Assembly: GCF_023898315.1 (NCBI RefSeq)
Contig: NC_064622.1
Coordinates: 353,009,234 to 353,073,233 of the forward strand
Length of the DNA stretch: 64,000 nucleotides
Direction: 5' to 3'
Origin: Schistocerca nitens
Lineage: Eukaryota > Arthropoda > Insecta > Orthoptera > Acrididae
A program made the position numbers and the translations under genes. The notes beneath the pieces were generated by a model. That model searched no databases. It was not told where the DNA came from and was given only the letters and a program-made list of their open reading frames with translations. Shown one piece after another: positions 55,919-64,000 of the stretch; position 1 is the stretch's first letter; the number at the start of each line of letters is the position of its first letter.

Positions 55919-58900
55919 CACTACTGGCCATTAAAACTGCTACACCACGAAGATGACGTGCTACAGACGCGAAATTTAACAGAAACGAAGAAGATGCTGT
56001 GATATGCAAATGATTAGCTTTTCAGAGCATTCACACAAGGTTGGCGCCGGTGGCGACACCTACAACCTGCTGAAATGAGGAAAGTTTCCAACCGATTTCT
56101 CATACACAAACAGCAGTTGACCGGCGTTGCCTGGTGAAACGTTGTTGTGATGCCTCGTGTAAGGAGGAGAAATGCGTACCATCACGTTCCGACTTTGATA
56201 AAGGTCGGATTGTAGCCTATCGCGATTGCGGTTTATCGTATCGCGACATTGCTGCTCGCGTCCGTCGACATCCAATGACTGTTAGCAGAATATGGAATCG
56301 GTAGGTTCAGGAGGGTAATAAGTAAGGCCGTGCTGGATCCCAACGGCCTCGTATCACTAGCAGTCGAGATGAGAAGCGTTTTATCCGCATGGCTGTAATG
56401 GATCGTGCAGCCACGTCTCGATCCCTGAGTCAACAGATGGGGACGTTTGCAAGACAACAACCATCTGCACGAACAGTTCGACCTCGTTTGCAGCAGCATG
56501 GACTATCAGCTCGGAGACCATGGCTGCGGTTACCCTTTGCGCTGTATCACAGACAGGTGTACTCAACGACGAACCTGGGTGAACGAACGGCAAAACTTCA
56601 TTTTTTCGGATGAATCCAGGTTCTGTTTACAGCATCATGATGATCGCATCACAGAAGTTGGGAAGGAAAACATAGATACAAAGAAGGTAGCTGCGAAGAA
56701 ACCATGAGTAACAGAAGAAATACTTCAGTTGATTGATGAAAGGAGGAAGTACAAACATGTTCCGGGAAAATCAGGAATACAGAAGTACAAGTCGCTGAGG
56801 AATGAAATAAATAGGAAGTGCAGGGCAGCTAAGAAGAAATGGCTGCAGGAAAAATGTGAAGACATCGAAAAAGATATGATTGTCGGAAGGACAGACTCAG
56901 CATACAGGAAAGTCAAAACAACCTTTGGTGACATTAAAGGCAACGGTGGTAACATTAAGAGTGCAACGGGAATTCCACTGTTAAATGCAGAGGAGAGAGC
57001 AGATAGGTGGAAAGAATACATTGAAAGCCTCTATGAGGGTGAAGATTTGTCTGATGTGATAGAAGAAGAAACAGGAGTCGATTTAGGAGAGAGAGGGGAT
57101 CCAGTATTAGAATCGGAATTTAAAAGAGCTTTGGAGGACTTACGGTCAAATAAGGCAGAAGGGATAGATAACATTCCATCAGAATTTCTAAAATCATTGG
57201 GGGAAGTGGCAACAAAACGACTATTCACGTTGGTGTGTAGAATATATGAGTCTGGCGACATACCATCTGACTTTCGGAAAAGCATCATCCACACAGTTCC
57301 GAAGACGGCAAGAGCTGACAAGTGCGAGAATTATCGCACAATCAGCTTAACAGCTCATGCATCGAAGTTGCTTACAAGAATAATATACAGAAGAATGGAA
57401 AAGAAAATTGAGAATTCTCTATGTGACGATCAGTTTGGTTTTAGGAAAAGTAATGGGACGAGAGAGGCAATTCTGACGTTACGGTTAATAATGGAAGCAA
57501 GGCTAAAGAAAAATCAAGACACTTTCATAGGATTTGTCGACCTGGAAAAAGCGTTCGACAATATAAAATAGTGCAAGCTGTTCGAGATTCTGAAAAAAGT
57601 AGGGGTAAGCTATAGGGAGAGACGGGTCATACACAATATGTACAACAACCAAGAGGAAATAATAAGAGTGGACGATCAATAACGAAGTGCTCGTATTAAT
57701 AAGGGTGTAAGACAAGGCTGCAGCCTTTCGCCCCTACTCTTCAATCTGTACATCGAGGAAGCAATGATGGGAATAAAAGAAAGGTTCAGGAGTGGAATTA
57801 AAATACAAGGTGAAAGGATATCAATGATACGATTCGCTGATGACATTGCTATCCTGAGTGAAAGTGAAGAAGAATTAAATGATCTGCTGAACGGAATGAA
57901 CAGTCTAATGAGTACACAGCATGGTTTGAGAGTAAATCGGAGAAAGACGAAGGTAATGAGAAGTAGTAGAAATGAGAACAGCGAGAAACTTAACATCAGG
58001 ATTGATGGTCACGAAGTCAATGAAGTTAAGGAATTCTGCTACCTAGGCAGTAAAATAACCAATGATGGACGGAGCAAGGAGGACATCAAAAGCAGAGTCG
58101 CTATGGCAAAAAAGGCGTTTCTGGCCAAGAGAAATCTACTAATATCAAATACCGGCCTTAATTTGAGGAAGAAATTTCTGAGGATGTACGTCTGGAGAAC
58201 AGGCATTGTATGGTAGTGAAACATGGACTGTGGGAAAACCGGAACAGAAGAGAATCGAAGCATTTGAGATGTGGTGCTATAGACGAATGTTGAAAATTGG
58301 GTGGACTGATAAGGTAAGGAATGAGGAGGTTCTACACAGAATCGTAGAGGAAAGGAATATGTGGAAAACGCTGATAAGGAGAAGGGACAGGATGATAGGA
58401 CATCTGCTAAGACATGAGGGAATGACTTCCATGGTACTAGAGGGAGCTGTAGAGGGCAAAAACTGTAGAGGAAGACAGAGATTGGAATATGTCAAGCAAA
58501 TAATTGAGGACGTAGGTTGCAAGTGCTACTCTGAGATGAAGAGGTTAGCACAGGAAAGGAATTCGTGGCGGGCCGCATCAAACCAGTCAGTAGACTGATG
58601 ACCAAAAAAAAAAGAGGATCGCATCCGTGTTTGGCGACGTCGCGGTGAACGCACATTGGAAGCGTGTATTCGTCATCGCCATACTGGCGCATCACCTGGC
58701 GCGTGATGGTATGGGGTGTCATTGGTTGGTGTCTCGGTCACGTGTTGTTCCCATTAACGGCACTTTGAACAGTGGACGTTAGATTTGAGATTTGTTACGA
58801 CCCGTGGCTCTACCCTTCATTCGATCCCTGCGTAACCCTAAATTTCAGCAGAATAGTGCACGACCACATGTTGCAAGTCCTGTACGGGCCTTTCTGGATA

Positions 58901-59287
58901 CAGAAAATGTTCGACTGCTGCCCTGGCTGGCACATTCTCCAGATCTCTCATCAACTGAAAACGTCTGGTCAATGGTGGCCGAACAACTGGCTCGTCACAA
59001 TACGCCAGTCACTACTCTTGATGAACTGTGGTACCGTCTTGAAGCTGCATGGGCAGCTGTACCTGTACACGCCATCCAAGCTCTGTTTGACTCAATGCCC
59101 AGGCGTATCAAGGCCGTTATTACAGCCAGAGGTGGTTGTTTTGGGTACTGATTTTCTCAGGATCTATGCACCCAAATTGCGTAAAAATGTAATGACATGT
59201 CAGTTCTAGTATAATATATTTGTCCCATGAATACCCGTTGATCACCTGCATTTCTTCTTGGTGTAGCAATTTTAATGGCCAGTAGTG
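55919..59287 (+). mobile_element. Tc1-type transposon, family 2, copy 2, split by a LINE
   Basis: Ends CACTACTGGCCATTAAAA and its inverse, flanked by TA at 55917-55918 and 59288-59289. The transposase is interrupted by 1.97 kb of RTE-like LINE and carries a 1-bp deletion near 56186 (CACGTTCC against CACGTTTCC in copy 1), though its codon 10 is TAC where copy 1 has a stop. There are further small deletions, e.g. near 56557. Core pieces remain after the LINE: SARPHVASPVRAFLDTEN and ARGGCFGY at the end. The right end lies 28 bp inside the protease intron. Confidence 0.92.
56651..58616 (+). mobile_element. RTE-like LINE, 5' truncated
   Basis: Inserted in the Tc1 element with a 9-bp duplication, GATCGCATC, at 56642-56650 and 58617-58625. 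Coding runs 56729-57571 (ENYRTISLTAHASKLLTRII, DDQFGFRKSNGTREAILTLR, motif A FVDLEKAFDN, then TAG), 57764-58216 (RFADDIAILSESEEELNDLL with both catalytic Asp, FCYLGSKITNDGRSKEDIK) and 58206-58598. The endonuclease part is missing. Ends in CAGTAGACTGATGACC and a run of A. Less decayed than the 27.5-kb copy. Confidence 0.88.
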
Positions 59288-59317
59288 TATTATGAAACAG
59301 CAGATGTAGTGGCCCAC

Positions 59318-59686
59318 CTGTACAACGGCGATGTCGTATTCGGCAGAAATGTTGCTGAACTCGTCGTGGATGATGGCCTGCGAGACGTTGAGGACGACCC
59401 CGCCGCTGCCCCGCGTGGACGTGCCCGCCCTCATGCTCATGTTGGCCACCTCGTGCCGGAAGACGCAGTGCGCGGCCGTCAGCGCCCAGCTGTCGCCGAT
59501 GACGGAGGCGCCGCACCAGTGGTCGCCATCCAGCTGCAGCGACACCATCCACGGGAAGTCGGCGATACTGGCGTCGGTGCCGTTGATGATGCGTCCGTGG
59601 CCGCTGGCGGACCACGGCGCCCCGCCTGTGGGCGCCGCAAGCGCGCACGCCTGCAGGCAGAGCAAGGCAACCACAGCGCGCAGCAT
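59318..59686 (-). CDS. Serine protease, exon 1 (N-terminal half)
   Basis: Encodes residues 1-123 of the protease whose remainder is 15594-15992. Residues 1-18 form a signal peptide (MLRAVVALLCLQACALAA), so the product is secreted. A short propeptide ends at Arg32; cleavage at GR|IINGTDA would give the mature N-terminus (IING in place of the usual IVGG). Cys58 and Cys74 flank LTAAHC with catalytic His73; EYDIAVVQ supplies catalytic Asp118. I chose the Met at 59686: an in-frame Met at 59716 is only about 12 bp from the TATA-like box, too close for a start in the transcript. Four NXS/NXT sites (36, 82, 100, 112) could carry sugars. Expression in gut is common for the family but is not shown here. 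GC-rich exon. Confidence 0.93.
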
Positions 59687-59727
59687 GGCGACGACCGGTG
59701 AATCCAGCACGCTCATGTCATCGCGTG

Positions 59728-59735
59728 CTCTTATA
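59728..59735 (-). promoter_or_regulatory. TATA-like box of the protease gene
   Basis: TATAAGAG on the minus strand, 42-49 bp upstream of the start codon at 59686. A start of transcription about 30 bp downstream would fall near 59700, leaving a leader of about 15-20 bases. No clear arthropod initiator was found. Confidence 0.5.
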
Positions 59736-60468
59736 ACGCCGAAATGCAGAAAATGGAGCTGGCCTTCAACCTTGTTTCCTGTGCGGGAATATGTCAATCG
59801 AGCTCGAACAATGGCCGCGAGGAGTTATCAGAGCTGATAATGACTGCGCTCATACACAGAAGCTTACAGATCACAAGATCGTATCTCCAAAAAACCGACC
59901 AACCTTAAAGTAGGTGGATGAAAACACAATGAAGTGTTCATTCTTATCTACTAGTCACTTAACCTTTTAATATCAAGGCCTACGTATCACTACGATAAGA
60001 TAAATCAAAATATCATGAAGATAACTGATATTTTATTTACTGCAGCTCTCCTCTTTAATGTCAAGGACTTCATTTATTTAGTAAATGACAACTTAATGAA
60101 GGCTTTAATCTTCCACTCCCCGTAACTTCTCTTTAATGTCAAGGTATCAACTATTTTATAAACGGAAGTTTAATGATGATGGTGGGCAGTTAGGTGGTGG
60201 AGTGGTAAGGTTCTGGACGCAATTTAAATACAAATATATTTTCAACGTCAATTTACTTATTTATTTATTTTATTTTCCGTATGGCAATATAGCGACAATA
60301 TTTTATATAAGTACAACAATATGTAAAAGAAATGTATAAAACAAAACAATGTGTAGATAGTACATGTGTAAAAAACAAGCAATAGCACAAAAGAATAAAG
60401 TACAAACACTCAAGACAAAATAATTACACGTTAAAAGCTTGGCAAACCTGACTAGAAACTCATTCATA
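59736..60468. other. Upstream flank of the protease gene
   Basis: AT-rich DNA with repeated TTTAATGTCAAGG-type words near 59970-60150 (CTCTTTAATGTCAAGG twice). These might be a short direct repeat in the promoter region. No named repeat or gene. Confidence 0.35.
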
Positions 60469-60470
60469 TA

Positions 60471-61892
60471 CACTCCTGGAAATGGAAAAAAGAACACATT
60501 GACACCGGTGTGTCAGACCCACCATACTTGCTCCGGACACTGCGAGAGGACTGTACAAGCAATGATCACACGCACGGCACAGCGGACACACCAGGAACCG
60601 CGGTGTTGGCCGTCGAATGGCGCTAGATGCGCAGCATTTGTGCACCGCCGCCGTCAGTGTCAGCCAGTTTGCCGTTGCATACGGAGCTCCATCGCAGTCT
60701 TTAACACTGGTAGCATGCCGCGACAGCGTGGACGTGAACCGTATGTGCAGCTGACGGACTTTGAGCGAGGGCGTATAGTGGGCATGCGGGAGGCCGGGTG
60801 GACGTACCGCCGAATTGCTCAACACGTGGGGCGTGAGGTCTCCACAGTACATCGATGTTGTCGCCAGTGGTCGGCGGAAGGTGCACGTGCCCGTCGACCT
60901 GGGACCGGACCGTAGCGACGCACGGATGCACGCCAAGACCGTAGGATCCTACGCAGTGCCGTAGGGGACCGCACCGCCACTTCCCAGCAAATTAGGGACA
61001 CTTTTGCTCCTGGGGTATCGGCGAGGACCATTCGCAACCGTCTCCATGAAGCTGGGCTACAGTCCCGCACACCGTTAGGCCGTCTTCCGCTCACGCCCCA
61101 ACATCGTGCAGCCCGCCTCCAGTGGTGTCGCGACAGGCGTGAATGGAGGGACGAATGGAGACGTGTCGTCTTCAGCGATGAGAGTCGCTTCTGCCTTGGT
61201 GCCAATGATGGTCGTATGCGTGTTTGGCGCCGTGCAGGTGAGCGCCACAATCAGGACTGCATACGACCGAGGCACACAGGGCCAACACCCGGCATCATGG
61301 TGTGGGGAGCGATCTCCTACACTGGCCGTACACCACTGGTGATCGTCGAGGGGACACTGAATAGTGCACGGTACATCCAAACCGTCATCGAACCCATCGT
61401 TCTACCATTCCTAGACCGGCAAGGGAACTTGCTGTTCCAACAGGACAATGCACGTCCGCATGTATCCCGTGCCACCCAACGTGCTCTAGAAGGTGTAAGT
61501 CAACTACCCTGGCCAGCAAGATCTCCGGATCTGTCCCCCATTGAGCATGTTTGGGACTGGATGAAGCGTCGTCTCACGCGGTCTGCACGTCCAGCACGAA
61601 CGCTGGTCCAACTGAGGCGCCAGGTGGAAATGGCATGGCAAGCCGTTCCACAGGACTACATCCAGCATCTCTACGATCGTCTCCATGGGAGAATAGCAGC
61701 CTGCATTGCTGCGAAAGGTGGATATACACTGTACTAGTGCCGACATTGTGCATGCTCTGTTGCCTGTGTCTATGTGCCTGTGGTTCTGTCAGTGTGATCA
61801 TGTGATGTATCTGACCCCAGGAATGTGTCAATAAAGTTTCCCCTTCCTGGGACAATGAATTCACGGTGTTCTTATTTCAATTTCCAGGAGTG
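60471..61892 (+). mobile_element. Tc1-type transposon, copy 2 (inverted to copy 1)
   Basis: 1422 bp with ends CACTCCTGGAAATGG and its inverse, TA at 60469-60470 and 61893-61894. Very similar to 6193-7615 but in the opposite orientation, about 54 kb away and upstream of the protease start. Confidence 0.92.
60715..61737 (+). pseudogene. Tc1-like transposase with one nonsense codon
   Basis: Same 340-codon frame as 6348-7370, MPRQRGREPY to GGYTLY, but codon 67 is TAG (60913-60915) where copy 1 has CAG, a single C-to-T change. I see no other frame disruption. Catalytic D155, D244 and E277 are kept with the same 32-residue spacing. A short N-terminal peptide of 66 residues could still be made and would contain most of the DNA-binding domain. 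Confidence 0.9.
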
Positions 61893-61922
61893 TATTTAAA
61901 GCGCAATATCTAGATTGCACAG

Positions 61923-62150
61923 TCATTCCAAAGCAGAGGGTTTCACATATATAACCTCAGAGACAGGTCCGGCGTATTTTCTTAAGGGGCATTCCTCAAT
62001 AATATGGCGGACGTTCTCTTCCGGTGCTCCACAGTCACAGGCTGGTGAGTCGCATAGATCCCGGGCAACGGACTGCGATAGCAGGACGGCAGAAAGTCTA
62101 CACAAATGGCGGCCTATCACTGATCTCTCACGGCCGCACACAGCGACAAA
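61923..62150 (-). mobile_element. LINE 3' fragment with RNase H-type tail
   Basis: A minus-strand 72-codon frame has CDSPACDCGAPEENVRHIIE and ECPLRKYAG, the Cys-rich C-terminal region following RNase H in I/R1-type LINEs. Nothing upstream of it is recognisable. Confidence 0.55.
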
Positions 62151-64000
62151 ACCAACGTCAATTTATTTACCATAAATAAATAATAACAACTACTACCGTT
62201 TGACAGAACCTCCACAAAGATCAATTAAGAACGCCTAAAGTTTTAGTTACAGAGGAATGAAATTTGAATGTTCAATTTAAAAACAAAATCTGTTAAAATT
62301 GCCTTAAAGTTTAAGTTCAGAATTACCCAACTTTTAAAACATATAAAATGAATATCATTAATTTAGCAGAACATATAGAATAATAACCTCCTTAAACGGC
62401 AAAATAAATTACAATAGTTACAGGCAGCAACTTTGAAAAGCAACGCCCTTCTCATAACCCACTACAGTTTCAACTATTCTAATGCTCAATACAGAAAACC
62501 TGTCCGCAACATGAAACACCCCCGTTTAAATTCTTTTATTAGATTTTGCGTGTGATTTACCGAAGCCGCCAAACAGTTAATTATTATGATTATATGACCG
62601 TGTGCTTAATGGATGAAAGGCTACCGGTTTTTCTGCTGTGGTTTCTGGGATATTTCAGTCAAGTGCGGCTGTTCTGAGACGGAATTGTTAATGACTGAAA
62701 GTTTGTCTATTATTAAAGACTATAAAGATTGCGATGTACAAACTGATATGTATTTTCTATAATAACACACAAATTCTGAGGCAGTTGCTACCTTTGCCTT
62801 ACACGTTTAATTATGGTTATATCTTTTTATTGGTTGCTGATTTTAAGTAGTTCGTCACACGCAATGATGATGGTTAACATTCACAACAATCCTCACTGCA
62901 ATCCATGGTTTTTGCTGGCCGACGCGGTTGACGCTAAACACGTAATTCGGCACTTGTCACTTTTGGTTTCATATGACTCTCGAATCGGTATCGATTAGGG
63001 TCCACCCCACAACGACCAGGGGGACGCGCTCATTTGTCATACTCCGGTGAATTTACCGTTTACTACTCACTCGACCACCATTCTTGCCCGTCTCTCCAGC
63101 ACCACTTCTCACTCAACACTCGTCTCACTGCCTCCTGCAGCGCTCGACAATCGACTCCTGTCTGCTATCGACCTGGGTGTCGGATACTAATATCTATATT
63201 CGTGGGTTCACGGATCCCTTACAAACACATCAAAATCTTTAAAGACAAGAGCAATACGTAATAGCTGCGTTAAATAGAACTAAAACAGACACCACTACGA
63301 GATCTAATTTTCTCATTAAAAGCTTCGAAAACTGCATTTGATTCGGCCAATATTGGATGTAGCCTCAAAATGATGGCTGCCAAGATAATTAGCTAACGGC
63401 CTCAACCTCTTAAGCTATGCTATGACAAAAAAAGTCAAGCAGTGCAACACACTAATACTCACAAAAGTGTGATACTTTGCTCATATCCTCCAGTTGGAAA
63501 AAAAAAAAAGAAAAAAGGAGTCTATAGAACAAGCGATATACTGGTTTATATGGAGGGATGAAATCATTTAGGTTCCTCTTCACACCTCCACCCTCAGCTT
63601 AAATAAGGATGAACTGGGACTAAACGGCAGTATTCGTCAACAGAACTAAGTGTGTAAGAGAAAAGTGACCACACTCGACAACTGTTGTAATGTTTCACAA
63701 ATATCGCCCGACATCAGAGCTAGCGCCAGTTAATATTATCAGAATCCCACACTCATTGAACTTTTACCGAAATTATTAACTCAATGAAACCTACGACCAA
63801 CAGATCTCTTAAAACAAGAGAAAGTTCGTTACATGGCCATTGCTGTCAAAGGAATACCAATTCCTGATAAATGGGAGCTGCGACTGTCACAGCTCAACTG
63901 GAAAATCGTGTGGGAAAATTTATGAAAATAATACCAAAAAGCGGCAGATCGACTTGATACAAAATGATAAACCGGACATTAGCGACCAACTGCAAGCTTT
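62151..64000. other. No recognisable feature
   Basis: AT-rich DNA upstream of the protease gene. Frames at 62813-62998 and 63034-63261 have no motifs. No transposon ends seen. The upstream neighbour of the protease gene, if any, lies beyond the window. Confidence 0.35.

Larger units (their letters stand above)
15993..59317 (-). other. 43,325-bp protease intron
   Basis: Bounded by donor CAG|GTGGGC (GT at 59317-59316) and acceptor TTGTGCAG| (AG at 15994-15993), phase 0. No further protease exon is needed, since the two halves align end to end with the family. Everything inside is transposons, SINEs or unassigned DNA on both strands. The size is extreme for a simple secreted protease but plausible in orthopteran genomes. 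Confidence 0.88.

Noticed and set aside
59157..59837. Alternative frames over protease exon 1
   Set aside because: Only the frame with the signal peptide, TAAHC and DIAVVQ is coherent; its reading past 59318 is intron and Tc1 end.

Overview
The window reads as a stretch of a very large, repeat-choked insect genome. Long introns, Tc1/mariner and RTE/CR1-type elements, and several tRNA- and 5S-derived SINE families suggest an orthopteran; a locust such as Schistocerca is my guess, from memory of its repeats and not from a search. There are no bacterial-style operons. Most long reading frames belong to transposons or are shadows of other frames.

The one host gene I can support is a secreted chymotrypsin-fold serine protease on the minus strand. 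Exon 1 (59686..59318) holds the start codon, signal peptide, activation site, catalytic His and catalytic Asp. Exon 2 (15992..15594) holds the substrate pocket, catalytic Ser and stop. They join in phase 0 across GT..AG borders into a complete 255-residue protein, so the region between, 43,325 bp or two thirds of the window, is a single intron. A TATA-like box lies upstream and AATAAA signals lie downstream.

The intron and flanks are built almost wholly of nested mobile elements. From left to right: a mariner relic, SINEs and a Harbinger-like element carrying tRNA-like units in its inverted repeats (1-4.4 kb); Tc1 and RTE debris and an apparently intact Tc1-type transposase (4.4-9.5 kb); a little-recognised stretch with SINEs and a decayed coiled-coil frame (9.5-15.4 kb); protease exon 2 (15.6-16.0 kb); an interrupted mariner and a deletion derivative with long terminal repeats (16.3-19.4 kb); a large foldback with a mariner at its dyad (19.8-24.0 kb); CR1/Jockey-like and RTE-like retrotransposons and a 5S-derived SINE (24.2-30.6 kb); a Tc1 copy, SINEs, a palindromic retroposon-like element and a composite Tc1 (31-41 kb); a 3,047-bp direct duplication carrying two copies of an uninterrupted long-spacing (DD47D-like) transposase (45.5-51.8 kb); more Tc1, LINE and SINE nests (52-59.3 kb); protease exon 1; and a second, inverted copy of the first Tc1 element (60.5-61.9 kb). 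The last 2 kb shows little.

The observations I rate highest are the 43-kb intron with a transposon ending 28 bp inside the donor site, a small recurrent hairpin motif resembling a hammerhead ribozyme core (including one apparent 76-bp solo insertion), the palindromic element with an 18-bp target duplication, the mariner at the centre of a foldback, and the near-identical 3-kb duplication. All positions were read by eye; boundaries marked approximate may be off by some tens of bases.
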